A stretch of 64,000 nucleotides of DNA from Neptunomonas japonica DSM 18939 (GCF_000422765.1 NZ_AUGR01000001.1:360980-424979); one strand, 5' to 3'; positions 1 to 8,868 are shown, numbered from the stretch's first letter. Notes: a model not told the origin generated them from the letters alone. Numbers and translations: made by a program.

Positions 1-2
1 TT

Positions 3-86
3 GTTGAAAAGCACCCACTAAGAAGAGTCATGGTTAGTAGTATGAGTGAGGTAAACAACTTGTTCATGAATCTTCTCTCTAGATGA
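3..86 (+). CDS. possible 3' end of a gene entering from outside the window
   Basis: A reading frame is open from the first bases of the window to a TGA at 84-86, giving about 27 residues ending in NLFMNLLSR. It would run convergently toward fabY, which stops at 91. The stretch is too short to assign a family, and an open frame of this length can occur by chance. It is listed because the left edge of the window may cut a real gene here. Confidence 0.25.
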   Translation, partial: VEKHPLRRVMVSSMSEVNNLFMNLLSR

Positions 87-90
87 GGGG

Positions 91-2010
91 TTATTTAGTA
101 GTGTAATCGCTAAAAGGGTTTCCTGAACTCAGGTCTATCTTGTTTTCAAAACCCGGAAGGCGAATGCTACTGGCTGTGATTTCTAAATCATCACCGGCTA
201 GCACATTGTGGTCGTAGTGGTAGATAGGCCTAGTTAGCCCTAAAGTAGTTTGCTGGTCATAATCACTGGCTCGTGCTTGTGTGATAACTTTTTTGCTTTC
301 CCACTCAGTAATTCTGTTTTGGCCGTGCTTGGTTAAAAGCATTTGTTTTACAATATGCGGAGCGAGTATCGGTGCGCTGGCATTATTGCCGCCAAAACCT
401 TTTGAATTAAGAATGACACTATCCATTCCCAGGGCACCTACTTCCATATGCTGTTGAGAGAGCAATAGGTTTGATTGGTGTACATCTGAAGCAATTTCAT
501 CAGTAGTGATAATACCTGGGATATAGCCGTACGCCCATGTACCAAGTGACGTGACGAGTTGATCGCCACCGGCCGTACCTTGAGAGTGACCGAGGTAGCA
601 TTTAATAGCAGCGACAGGCCACGACTTAATATCGAACGCTTTCGCTATTTCGTTAATAACATGTGATTCGGTTACTCGGTTTTGTGGAGTGCTCGTGCCG
701 TGTGCTTGAACATAAGAACGTTGCTGTAGCGATGCTTGGCCTAGCATGTCCTTTATCAGGGACGCGGCTTTTCCTAGCGTAATGTAGTTGCCGATTCCTG
801 GTGCTGAAATAGATTTCTTATGGCCATCAGCATTAACAAAGACATCAGGTACCGCGCCGAATATGTCTGCGCCTAGCTCTAGAGCTAGGTCATCACTCAT
901 CAGGACTATGAACTGACTAGACTCGCCTATGGTAAAGCCACAGTTGTCACCAAACGGGCGGCAAGCTTTACGGTAATCTTTATCAGTTAGCTCAGCTAGT
1001 TTGTCCAAATTACGCAAATCTTTATCTTCAGCCAAAGCTCCCATGGCACGGAAGCCTTCAATAACCTCTTGGGTTACTGGTGCATCACTACCACCGACTA
1101 AGACAACCTTTCGGCGTCCTGAGCGGATATCTTGAACACCGCTGCGTAAGTTGTATAAAAAGGTTGCACACGCGCCTAGCGCTCCTCCAGTAGTCCCTAC
1201 GTTACCTAATATGTAGGCGTTCACAAAGTCTGCGGGCATCTGTGCATAGCCTAGCGGCATTTGTTTGGAGCTGGTGCGTTTGCCGATAGAGGGGTATTTA
1301 GTTAGCCCGCCAAAACCAAAGTCATCCAGTTGTCCTATAGAATTACTAGCATATACGGCAATTTGGTCTGGAGAAATTCTATTTAATATATCCTCGTAAG
1401 GTATGCCGGCCGAGAGTAATGCATCTGATGCACTAAAAACGGTCATTTGTAGATTACGGGGGTGATTTCTAGATTGGTATAGCTTGCCGGGCTGAAAGCC
1501 AGAAGGTAGTTGCCCTGCAGACTGTACTTGAGCTGTTTTAAAATCTGGAAATATTGCTTCTAGGCTTCCACTAACAGTCACTTCTACTTCTTGACCATTG
1601 CCTGGCGAAATCGACCAGTTGTCAGGGATGATGTTGGGTAGGTGACGCTTGCGTAATGTAAAGCATATATTGTTGCTATCGGTATTTTTTAACGTGGCAG
1701 CTTTATTAAAGGTAACCTTGTTAATATCAAAGCTACTGGCTTCAATGCGGCGAATTAGCGTTGAGTTAAGTAGCTGCTCTTTGATGTTGTTAATAAGTGC
1801 GTCTAGAGGAAGCTGTTCACCGGCCTTATTGAAGTAATGACCGTCTTCATAGGACGCCAAGCCCATAAGTGTGGCTAGCCCTAATAGGATGTTTTGCTGA
1901 TTATTTTGATCCAGTTTATCAAAAATTAAACGGCGGTAAGCATGATGGAATGATGTGCGACCTGCGGGATTTATTCCACCGAAACCGACGATTAGAGGTA
2001 GATGTGACAA
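91..2010 (-). CDS. fabY: beta-ketoacyl-ACP synthase FabY, fatty acid initiation type
   Basis: This 639-residue protein resembles the Pseudomonas FabY family (about 630 residues). FabY condenses acetyl-CoA with malonyl-ACP to start fatty acid synthesis, replacing or supplementing FabH. The thiolase-fold active site is visible: nucleophile Cys281 in GACATFLYN, His437 in QAHGTST, and Lys470 with His475 in IKCYLGHS. The glycine-rich C-terminal motif SKGFGGNNAS is also present. The start is TTG, with GAGGAG six bases upstream and no in-frame ATG nearby. It stands alone, convergent with whatever lies to the left. The role as sole initiator is inference; a fabH elsewhere in the genome cannot be excluded. 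Confidence 0.88.
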   Translation of the reverse strand: MSHLPLIVGFGGINPAGRTSFHHAYRRLIFDKLDQNNQQNILLGLATLMGLASYEDGHYFNKAGEQLPLDALINNIKEQLLNSTLIRRIEASSFDINKVTFNKAATLKNTDSNNICFTLRKRHLPNIIPDNWSISPGNGQEVEVTVSGSLEAIFPDFKTAQVQSAGQLPSGFQPGKLYQSRNHPRNLQMTVFSASDALLSAGIPYEDILNRISPDQIAVYASNSIGQLDDFGFGGLTKYPSIGKRTSSKQMPLGYAQMPADFVNAYILGNVGTTGGALGACATFLYNLRSGVQDIRSGRRKVVLVGGSDAPVTQEVIEGFRAMGALAEDKDLRNLDKLAELTDKDYRKACRPFGDNCGFTIGESSQFIVLMSDDLALELGADIFGAVPDVFVNADGHKKSISAPGIGNYITLGKAASLIKDMLGQASLQQRSYVQAHGTSTPQNRVTESHVINEIAKAFDIKSWPVAAIKCYLGHSQGTAGGDQLVTSLGTWAYGYIPGIITTDEIASDVHQSNLLLSQQHMEVGALGMDSVILNSKGFGGNNASAPILAPHIVKQMLLTKHGQNRITEWESKKVITQARASDYDQQTTLGLTRPIYHYDHNVLAGDDLEITASSIRLPGFENKIDLSSGNPFSDYTTK

Positions 2011-2400
2011 TGAAAACTCCTCGGCTGGAACTATAACTGGATTAACCGGACTGAATAGGTACAGTAAATTTCATATTCTAGCGGCACACTGGTGCTGTGA
2101 CTAGATAGAATCTAGGCTAATCTTAGGAAAATTACTTATTCAGTGTATTGATTGTGGCTAAGTTTGTTGGAAACTGTTCTAAGGACGATTTGTATTAGGC
2201 TTATTGATGTCGGATGATGGCTGTTAATACAGCTGTCGATGCGATGAGCAGAGTAATGTTAGCTTAGATTAGGTAGCCTTATATTATATGGATCTTATGA
2301 TGAACATTTACATAGGTGCCTGCATGTATTAGCTATTTAGTCGTCGCGCAGCTAAATTGAACTAATTATTAAAATTTGTATGACACGCAGAGGGAAGTTT
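2011..2400. other. intergenic region between fabY and the YiaD-type gene
   Basis: No credible gene is seen in these 390 bases. This must hold the promoters of the divergent fabY and OmpA-lipoprotein genes. A perfect 6-bp inverted repeat with a 3-base spacer (CTAGAT aga ATCTAG) lies at 2101-2115, about 90 bases upstream of fabY, and could be an operator. A smaller one (GCTGT taat ACAGC) lies at 2220-2233. No binding protein is proposed. Confidence 0.4.
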
Positions 2401-3057
2401 ATGAAAAAGTTAGTGATAGCATTATTGGCAACCAGTGTGCTGGCTGGTTGTACAACTATCGATCCTTACACCCGGGAGCAAAAAACGGGAAATGCGGCTA
2501 AAGGCGCCGGTATTGGTGTGCTTGCTGGAGCGTTACTTGGCTCTGCTGTGTCAGGTAAAGGTGATCGAACTCAAGGCGCAGTTATTGGTGCGTTGGTAGG
2601 TGGTGCAGCAGGCGGAGGGATCGGCTACTACATGGATCAGCAAGAAGCTCTGTTACGTCAGCAATTAGAAGGTACAGGTGTGAGTGTTGAGCGTGTCGGT
2701 GACGAGATTCGTTTGATTATGCCGGGGAATGTCACTTTCCAGACTAATTCGTACCAAATAGCGAGCAACTTTTATCCCGTTTTGGATTCTGTTGTAACGG
2801 TTCTCACTAAGTTTGATAAAACGGCGTTGAGCGTGAATGGGTTTACCGACAGCACTGGATCATTTGAGTACAACCAGCAGCTATCTGAACAGCGTGCGGC
2901 CAGTGTTGCTAATCAGCTATCTAGTAATGGCATCAATGGGTTGCGTATTAGTACACAAGGGTACGGTGAGCGTTATCCAGTAGCTGATAATGGTAATGCT
3001 TCTGGGCGTGCATTGAACCGCCGTGTAGAAATTAATATTCGAGGGACTCAGAAATAA
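2401..3057 (+). CDS. yiaD: OmpA-family outer membrane lipoprotein, YiaD-like
   Basis: The product is a predicted lipoprotein of 218 residues, the same size as E. coli YiaD. It has a short signal peptide with the lipobox VLAGC, then a glycine-zipper segment rich in GAGIG and GALVGG repeats (roughly residues 35-75). A C-terminal OmpA-like peptidoglycan-binding domain follows (roughly 105-215), with VTFQTNS, GFTDSTG and ALNRRVEI motifs. It probably sits in the outer membrane and holds peptidoglycan non-covalently. An in-frame ATG exists at 2380, but ATG 2401 is preferred: GAGGG lies six bases upstream and the signal peptide then starts MKK. Confidence 0.85.
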   Translation: MKKLVIALLATSVLAGCTTIDPYTREQKTGNAAKGAGIGVLAGALLGSAVSGKGDRTQGAVIGALVGGAAGGGIGYYMDQQEALLRQQLEGTGVSVERVGDEIRLIMPGNVTFQTNSYQIASNFYPVLDSVVTVLTKFDKTALSVNGFTDSTGSFEYNQQLSEQRAASVANQLSSNGINGLRISTQGYGERYPVADNGNASGRALNRRVEINIRGTQK

Positions 3058-3070
3058 TAGGCTGAGTCCC
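3043..3070 (+). terminator. hairpin overlapping the end of the OmpA-lipoprotein gene
   Basis: A perfect 9-bp inverted repeat, GGGACTCAG and CTGAGTCCC, encloses the stop codon of the upstream gene. The left arm is part of the last codons. Only CTTCTT follows, so the U-tract is weak. It lies between convergent genes and could act as a terminator or 3' stabilising hairpin. Confidence 0.55.
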
Positions 3071-3083
3071 CTTCTTGATCACA

Positions 3084-3272
3084 CTATTCTGCGGCGTCTA
3101 CTGAATCAAACTTATTCAGGAGTTGCTGCAGGTTTTCCTGCCAGACTTGTTGTCCGTCTTCCAGTTTTTGTTTTGCTTCACGTAGTTCGCTTATTTCCAT
3201 TCTTAGTAACTCGACTTCGTCGATCATGCTTTCAATTTTAGTTTCTAACTGGTTGAACAGCTCGGTTTGCAT
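3084..3272 (-). CDS. zapB: cell division protein ZapB
   Basis: This 62-residue, almost wholly coiled-coil protein matches the ZapB pattern: an N-terminal FNQLETKIES, the core LLRMEISELREAK, and a C-terminal WQENLQQLLNKF that parallels WQERLQALLGRM of E. coli ZapB. ZapB forms filaments that stabilise the FtsZ ring through ZapA. E. coli ZapB has 81 residues, so this copy lacks roughly two to three heptads from the middle of the coil. It is monocistronic, convergent with the lipoprotein gene and upstream of flgT on the same strand order. Assignment rests on motif resemblance; other small coiled-coil proteins are possible. Confidence 0.75.
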   Translation of the reverse strand: MQTELFNQLETKIESMIDEVELLRMEISELREAKQKLEDGQQVWQENLQQLLNKFDSVDAAE

Positions 3273-3340
3273 TGGAGACCCTTTATCATAAAACTATTTA
3301 AAGATGCCGATTATAGAGTGGGTGCGTGCGAAGTAAACCA

Positions 3341-4558
3341 TTACCAGAACATCACGATATCATCAGGCTGAATATTGTGTTGTGTGGTAAGGCTGTCGAT
3401 GTGTCCTTTTACGACTGTTGGCTGTATCTCATCGACTATCATTGTTAAGCGAGTGTTGATTAATTCTGTAGTTGGTTGGCTGCTTTGATTGTAAAACATG
3501 GTCTTACGATAAACGCTAAGTTTGTCTCCTCTTGATAGCCCACTGTCCTTGCCTGCATTTATCCAAAGCTTGTTTTCTTCTGTGCGGGTTATTCTTGCTG
3601 AGTAAGGTAAGCAGCGAAGAGATTGGGACAGATCCGTGCTGATATTATCAAGTAGTGTTTTGACATTTTTCCCATAATCTCCGTTAAAAAAGGTGGGAGT
3701 GGCAAAGCCTATTCTGTCAGTTTCTGAATGATTCCAGCGTCCTTGGGTGGAGTAGCTTTTCTGTTCTAATAAAGTGCCACTGAAAGCGTCGTGAATAAAG
3801 AGGTCTAGGCTAAAGTTTCGTAAATGTTTTTTACTTTTATAATCAAGCTTATTGTAGGTGTCTATTAGCCAATTCTGTTCGTTTGCGGTGCTAGGGTTCA
3901 TCATCGATAAGTCTCGGATAACTCCAGAGATAATAAACTGGCTATCTAGTTGTTGAGTGTAAGGTAGCATAGTGGTGAGTGCCCCGTTATCTAGCTGGCG
4001 GGAAGTCGCGGTACCTAATTGTTTATGTAGCAGCAAGTTCCCTGCATTAAGTGCTGAAATGCCTTCGGTTGTATTTAAACGAGACGCAAGTTGCGAAGCG
4101 AGATTGGATTCAACGCTTCTCAGGTTGCCTAGGCTTGCTTGTAAGGGGTGTTCGAGAGGGAATGCAGTAATGGCGACGGTTTTGCGAAAGCTGTTGCCTG
4201 TATTCCCATTTTCACAGGTGGTTTTTGTATCAATATCAGCGCTAATGCGCACATGAAGCTTCTTGCCGAAAAGCTTTTCGTCAATAATTTTAATGTTCGA
4301 TAATTGGCTCATAGTGGAGATACGCATGTTGTCAATTTCAAGAATGCCATCTTCTACTTGTTGGGTGCTGCTAATGTAGGCGGCTGCCTGTAAAGACGCT
4401 TGCTGTTTGGCATCAGCAATGGCTTGTTCTCGGGCTTGGCTTATATTGTTGTTATGAATTAATGCTTGGCCTGTTGCTTCTACGGTAGTAGCTGAAGCGT
4501 AAGTGCTGCACAGTAAAATAATGATAGAGAAGAAATAATCTTGAAAATGTCTCAACAT
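3341..4558 (-). CDS. flgT: flagellar assembly protein FlgT (H-ring)
   Basis: The 405-residue product has an N-terminal signal peptide (cleavage probably after SATYASA). Its first domain begins VEATGQALIHNNNISQAREQAI, typical of the LPP20/FlgT N-terminal fold. A middle domain follows, then a C-terminal domain containing LWINAGKDSGLSRGDKLSVYRK. FlgT builds the H-ring around the basal body of Vibrio polar flagella and is needed for the sodium-driven stator to assemble. It is divergent from flgO-flgP, the arrangement known in Vibrio. No flagellar structural operon lies in the window, so these accessory genes sit apart from flgB-L here. Confidence 0.87.
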   Translation of the reverse strand: MLRHFQDYFFSIIILLCSTYASATTVEATGQALIHNNNISQAREQAIADAKQQASLQAAAYISSTQQVEDGILEIDNMRISTMSQLSNIKIIDEKLFGKKLHVRISADIDTKTTCENGNTGNSFRKTVAITAFPLEHPLQASLGNLRSVESNLASQLASRLNTTEGISALNAGNLLLHKQLGTATSRQLDNGALTTMLPYTQQLDSQFIISGVIRDLSMMNPSTANEQNWLIDTYNKLDYKSKKHLRNFSLDLFIHDAFSGTLLEQKSYSTQGRWNHSETDRIGFATPTFFNGDYGKNVKTLLDNISTDLSQSLRCLPYSARITRTEENKLWINAGKDSGLSRGDKLSVYRKTMFYNQSSQPTTELINTRLTMIVDEIQPTVVKGHIDSLTTQHNIQPDDIVMFW

Positions 4559-4689
4559 GAGAGCAACCTGACCGATATATGATTAATAGAAGAAAAGGTA
4601 TGCAATTTGCGCTCTACATGCAAATCATGTGTATTTTAATTCAAAAAAATTATCAGCATTATGTAGCGAATGGATATATACAGGCAGTT

Positions 4690-5382
4690 ATGATCAGAAA
4701 TATCGGTTCAATTTTGTTGTTTAGCTTATTCTGTGGCGGGTGCTCATATCAGCAGCCAGTGCCTGTCACTATTGAGAAACTGAGCCCGCAAGCGAGTCAG
4801 GCATTAGTTAGCTCCGCGCGTAACACTGTGATTTCTCAGCCTGCGGCTACGGCTGCGGTATCTAGTGGTAATTTAGAGGTTGACCCGATTAGCGAGGCTG
4901 TCGAGCAGATGGCAGATCAGTTGGTGAATGGGCTGAGCCAGAATAGAGTGAAGCGTTTTCCTATTGCTGTTTTGCCGTTTGCCTCATTGCGTCATAGTGT
5001 GCCTGATTCATTGTTTGGAGATCGGTTGTCAGAAAGCTTTATCTTCCCCTTGCAGCAGCGTGGTTACAATTTGGTAGATTATCGTGCAGTAAGCTTAGCA
5101 ACTACAGTCAAGTCTCCCGTATCAAGGCAGAGTATTTCTGCACTTCGCCAGCGTTATAAAATTTATTTTGTACTGACTGGAACATATGCGCATCACCCTG
5201 ACGGTATTGTGATTAACGCTAGAGTGCTAGATACGACGACTCGGCAAGTGTTGGCTGCCGCTCAAACTCATATACCTAATAAGCGGCTCGAAGGGGCGCT
5301 TCCCGGCTTTGATCCTGTTAAGGCGCTAAATAATGGTTATATTATCGAAAATGGTGCGAGTTCTGTGAGGGGAGTGAAATGA
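4690..5382 (+). CDS. flgO: FlgO-family outer membrane flagellar lipoprotein
   Basis: The product carries a lipoprotein signal ending FCGGC and a FlgO domain (roughly residues 75-210) with RFPIAVLPFASLRH, LFGDRLSESF, GYNLVDYR and YFVLTGTYA. FlgO supports outer membrane assembly and motility in Vibrio and Campylobacter. The frame is open from ATG 4579, but ATG 4690 is chosen because it places the signal peptide at the N terminus; the 37 residues added by the upstream start have no signal character. Its ribosome binding site is weak. The last four bases overlap flgP, showing a two-gene operon. Confidence 0.82.
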   Translation: MIRNIGSILLFSLFCGGCSYQQPVPVTIEKLSPQASQALVSSARNTVISQPAATAAVSSGNLEVDPISEAVEQMADQLVNGLSQNRVKRFPIAVLPFASLRHSVPDSLFGDRLSESFIFPLQQRGYNLVDYRAVSLATTVKSPVSRQSISALRQRYKIYFVLTGTYAHHPDGIVINARVLDTTTRQVLAAAQTHIPNKRLEGALPGFDPVKALNNGYIIENGASSVRGVK

Positions 5383-5828
5383 GGTTATTGTTCGTTGTTA
5401 TAGTTGCTGCTCTGTTAAGTGGTTGTGAAACCGCTTGGATTACAGCTAACGAGGTTGTAGATAAACTTCCTGCGCCTACTATAGAGAACGATACTTCTAA
5501 AAGTGGTGCTGCAGACTGGGTGCAAGCAACAGGGTATGCCCCCATTAGTTTGCAGCCAGGAGCTACTCGTCAACAAAAAGTCGTGATGGCTATGCGAGCT
5601 TCGAAACTTAGGGCTTATCAAGAGTTGGTTGGGGTTGTGCATGGACAGTATATATTCGGTACTACAACAGTTCAGGATATGGTGATGCAGCGTGATTCTT
5701 TTAAAGCAGCTGTCGCAGGCTTTGTTCGCGGGGCTAGAGTGGTAAAAACCTACCCTATACAAGATGATACTTACGCAACTATTCTTGAGGTGGATATGAG
5801 CCAGCTTCAGCGTGCTTGGATTAATTAG
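5379..5828 (+). CDS. flgP: FlgP-family (LPP20) outer membrane lipoprotein
   Basis: This 149-residue lipoprotein has the lipobox LLSGC at about residue 16 and an LPP20/FlgP domain with ATRQQKVVMAMRASKLRAYQ and a C-terminal ATILEVDMSQ. FlgP forms the outer membrane-associated basal disc or H-ring-related structure in Campylobacter and Vibrio flagella. It overlaps flgO by ATGA, so the pair is translationally coupled. Together with flgT it indicates a Vibrio-type, probably polar and possibly sodium-driven, flagellum; the ion type is inference. Confidence 0.85.
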   Translation: MRLLFVVIVAALLSGCETAWITANEVVDKLPAPTIENDTSKSGAADWVQATGYAPISLQPGATRQQKVVMAMRASKLRAYQELVGVVHGQYIFGTTTVQDMVMQRDSFKAAVAGFVRGARVVKTYPIQDDTYATILEVDMSQLQRAWIN

Positions 5829-5841
5829 CTTCTGAAGCTGG
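5801..5841 (+). terminator. long-loop hairpin spanning the flgP stop codon
   Basis: A perfect 10-bp inverted repeat, CCAGCTTCAG at 5801-5810 and CTGAAGCTGG at 5832-5841, encloses the last codons and stop of flgP. There is no U-tract. It may form a 3' hairpin between convergent flgP and the DUF1244 gene. Confidence 0.45.
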
Positions 5842-5854
5842 TAGTGCTCTAGTG

Positions 5855-6151
5855 CTACTTACTGGCTTCGGAGTTAGCAAACGCAGCTAGTTGCTCTGCT
5901 GTTGCTTCTTTTTGGTGCTTTGTTTTCCAGTCAGAATAAGGCTCGCCATAGATTATTTCTCTGGCTTGTTCGTAGTCGATCTCTTCTCCGCGTTCTTCGG
6001 CTGCAGCTTTATACCACTTTGATAAGCAGTTACGGCAAAATCCTGCTAGATTCATAAGATCAATATTTTGCGCGTCTTTGCGCTTGTCTAAATGTGCAAC
6101 CAGTTGGCGAAACGCTGCTGCTTCAATTTCAGTTCTCGTTTGTTGATCCAT
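5855..6151 (-). CDS. DUF1244 family protein of unknown function
   Basis: This 98-residue soluble protein carries the DUF1244 core: AAAFRQLVAHLDKR, then NIDLMNLAGFCRNCLSKWYKAAAEERG, then YGEPYSDWKTKHQ. The two cysteines in FCRNC, spaced CxxC, are characteristic of the family and could bind metal or be redox-active. The family has a solved structure but no established function. It begins 20 bases after glnD ends and is probably co-transcribed with map-glnD, in the place where dapD or dapC often sits in other gammaproteobacteria. Confidence 0.8.
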   Translation of the reverse strand: MDQQTRTEIEAAAFRQLVAHLDKRKDAQNIDLMNLAGFCRNCLSKWYKAAAEERGEEIDYEQAREIIYGEPYSDWKTKHQKEATAEQLAAFANSEASK

Positions 6152-6171
6152 TATTCTTCTCTGTCAGTTAT

Positions 6172-8868
6172 TTATTCATCACGAATATGTTCATCTAGTT
6201 CTCTGCAGACACGTGTCTGCAGTTCTTGGCAGAGTACGGGGTCGCTGATAGGCAAGCCATCGTTATCTGTTAGGAAAAAGAAATCTTCTACGCGTTCACC
6301 AACACTCGCTATTTTTGCTTTACGCACAGAAATATCAAGTTCTGAGAAAATTTGACCGATACGCGCTAGAAGGCCAGGGCGGTCGGGGCTTCTTACTTCC
6401 ATTACCGTTAGTTGTAAGTTTGGGTCGTTACTCAGGCTGACCGTGGTTGGCATGGCAAAGAGTTTCATTTGCCTAGGGACGCGTCTATGAATGATATCTG
6501 GGTAATCGTCTGGATCGTCTAGTTCTTCGATTAGGCGTTCCTGAATGCTGCTCAAATAGCTCGGATTCTCTGAGAGTGCTTCATCATCGTCGGTTAACAC
6601 CGTGTAAGTGTTTAACGTTCTTCCATCGTCAGTCAAAATGACGCGTGCATCTTGAATGTTTAAATGCAGTTGATCCAAAGTGGCGACCGTTGCAGAGAAG
6701 AGGTTTGGAATATCTTCACTATAAATAAAAATTTCAGTCGCCCCCTCAAAAACGCGATAAGAGGTTTGCTGAATCAAAATCAAGGGAAGTTCATTTGAGC
6801 CGTGTTCAAGAATGGACTGCGTGTGCCATGCGATATTTCTGGCTTCTTCTCGTAAGAAGTAGTCCTCGCCTAACATGCTCCAAAACTCTTTTATTTCTTC
6901 TTCCGGTTGTCCTGAGTGAGCCAAAATGAGCATGGCATCGTGTTGAACTTGATCAATTCGATCCTCTTTATTGATAGGGTTTTCCAGTCCGCGCCTTAAT
7001 GCTCGTTTGGTCTCCATATATAGCTGTCTGAGCAACGTGGCTCGCCAGTTATTCCATAGGGTGTGGTTGGTGGCGTTGATGTCGGCAACTGTCAGCACGT
7101 AGAGGTAATCTAGGTGAACCGTGTCGCGTACATGCATAGCAAAGTTATGGATAACATCTGGGTCGGTGATGTCTTTGCGCTGTGCTGTCATTGACATCAA
7201 TAAGTGGCTGCGTACTAGCCAAGCCGTTAAATGACTGTCCCATTTTCCTAAATGGTGGCGCTCGCAAAACTCCATAACATCCACAGAACCTAATTCTGAG
7301 TGATCTCCGCCGCGCCCTTTAGCAATATCGTGGTAAAGGCCCGCTATGTATAGGAGTTCGATTTTAGGAAGGTTATTGACGACCCTGTGCGCGATGGGGA
7401 ACTGTTCGCGGTGGTCGGTATGACGAAATTGGCGCATTTTCTGAATGACTTTCATGGTATGCGCGTCGACCGTATAAATATGGAAAAGGTCGTGCTGCAT
7501 TTGGCCTACAATTTTTCCAAATTCTGGCAGGTAGCGGCCAAGAATGTCATAACGGTTCATGCGTTTGAGTTCGGTGGATACGCCATTTGGTGAGCGTAGT
7601 AGTTCCATGAATAAACTGGTGTTACGTAGATCGCTACGAAAATCATCGTCTATCAGGTGGCGATGATCCCGAATTAGTCTGATTGTTGATGCTCTTACGC
7701 CCAGTATTTCATCATTTTGTGCCAGTAGTACAAAAGCCTCTAGCAGAGCGAAGGGGTGGTATTCAAAAACTTTATCGTAGGTGACTTCTAAATAGTCATT
7801 ATGAATTTGGAAGCGCTTGTTGATGGAGGTAATTGTTTGCTTGTCATCAATTTTGAGAATAGCTTCGCTAAAATATTGCAAAAGCATGTCATTAAATTCA
7901 CCCATAGCCATAGCAACACGATAATATTTGCTCATAAATTGTTCAACAGCAAGGGCGCCATGTTGGTCTTTGTAACCGAAGAAGTCAGCCAATGTGCGCT
8001 GATGATCAAACAGTAATCGATCTTCACGGCGCCTGCAGTGCATGTGCAAGGCGTAGCGAACCGTCCAGAGGTAGAGTTCACCCCGATTAAGTGTTTCAAG
8101 CTCAGACTCTGTAACAAAGCCGTGATCAACTAAGTCACGAATATAGGTTGTACCAAAGTGACGTTTAGCAACCCAGCCGATCGTTTGTAGGTCGCGAAGG
8201 CCGCCGGGTGATGTTTTTAAGTTAGGCTCAAGATTGTATTCGGTGTTGTTGGTTTTTTCGTGCCGTGCTTTTTGTTCTTTTAGCTTGGCAATGAAGAACT
8301 CTTTGTCAGTCCAAGCGCCTTCTGATGTCACGCGGTCATACATGCGCTGATGCAGTTGAGGGTCGCCCGTTAATGGGCGAGACTCAATGAGATTAGTGGC
8401 GATAGTAATGTCATCACGTGATTTGTCATAGCAGTCTTCTATGCTGCGCACGCTGGAACCGATTTCTAAGGCGATATCCCATAACAGCGTGAGGAATTGA
8501 CTGATGCTTTCTTCATAGGTTGCGGGGTCGATGGCATCAACAAGGATCATAAGATCGACATCAGAATGAGGGTGTAATTCGCCTCGCCCATACCCCCCAA
8601 CAGCAATTAAAGATATCTGTTTATCATCTGGCCACGTAAATAAATCCCAAGCAGAGGTGAGTATGGTATCGATAACCCCTGCACGACCATAGATTAACTT
8701 GCGGATATCTTCGCCAGACTTGAAACGGGCGTCCATCTCAGCCTGGGCCTTATTGATTGTGCTTTTGAACACCTTGATGGGTGGTTCACCGCTGGCTAAG
8801 CGTGCTTCAAAAGCGTGAATGTCAATAAAAGCGTCAGTCTCTGCAAGTTGCTGCAAGGTCGTGTTCAT
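6172..8868 (-). CDS. glnD: [protein-PII] uridylyltransferase / uridylyl-removing enzyme
   Basis: GlnD senses glutamine and adds or removes UMP on the PII proteins GlnB/GlnK, steering nitrogen assimilation. The 898-residue length is typical. The nucleotidyltransferase motif GGYGRGELHPHSDVDLMIL is at about residues 91-109. The HD hydrolase motif LYHDIAKGRGGDHSELG falls near residue 510. Two C-terminal ACT domains follow, the second starting VMEVRSPDRPGLLARIG near residue 820. The gene follows map by 18 bases and precedes the DUF1244 gene by 20, consistent with one operon. Confidence 0.96.
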   Translation of the reverse strand: MNTTLQQLAETDAFIDIHAFEARLASGEPPIKVFKSTINKAQAEMDARFKSGEDIRKLIYGRAGVIDTILTSAWDLFTWPDDKQISLIAVGGYGRGELHPHSDVDLMILVDAIDPATYEESISQFLTLLWDIALEIGSSVRSIEDCYDKSRDDITIATNLIESRPLTGDPQLHQRMYDRVTSEGAWTDKEFFIAKLKEQKARHEKTNNTEYNLEPNLKTSPGGLRDLQTIGWVAKRHFGTTYIRDLVDHGFVTESELETLNRGELYLWTVRYALHMHCRRREDRLLFDHQRTLADFFGYKDQHGALAVEQFMSKYYRVAMAMGEFNDMLLQYFSEAILKIDDKQTITSINKRFQIHNDYLEVTYDKVFEYHPFALLEAFVLLAQNDEILGVRASTIRLIRDHRHLIDDDFRSDLRNTSLFMELLRSPNGVSTELKRMNRYDILGRYLPEFGKIVGQMQHDLFHIYTVDAHTMKVIQKMRQFRHTDHREQFPIAHRVVNNLPKIELLYIAGLYHDIAKGRGGDHSELGSVDVMEFCERHHLGKWDSHLTAWLVRSHLLMSMTAQRKDITDPDVIHNFAMHVRDTVHLDYLYVLTVADINATNHTLWNNWRATLLRQLYMETKRALRRGLENPINKEDRIDQVQHDAMLILAHSGQPEEEIKEFWSMLGEDYFLREEARNIAWHTQSILEHGSNELPLILIQQTSYRVFEGATEIFIYSEDIPNLFSATVATLDQLHLNIQDARVILTDDGRTLNTYTVLTDDDEALSENPSYLSSIQERLIEELDDPDDYPDIIHRRVPRQMKLFAMPTTVSLSNDPNLQLTVMEVRSPDRPGLLARIGQIFSELDISVRKAKIASVGERVEDFFFLTDNDGLPISDPVLCQELQTRVCRELDEHIRDE

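Noticed and set aside
3084..3272. SlyX-type small protein
   Set aside because: The C-terminal WQENLQQLLNKF and the central MEISEL segment fit ZapB; the PPHY tail of SlyX is absent.
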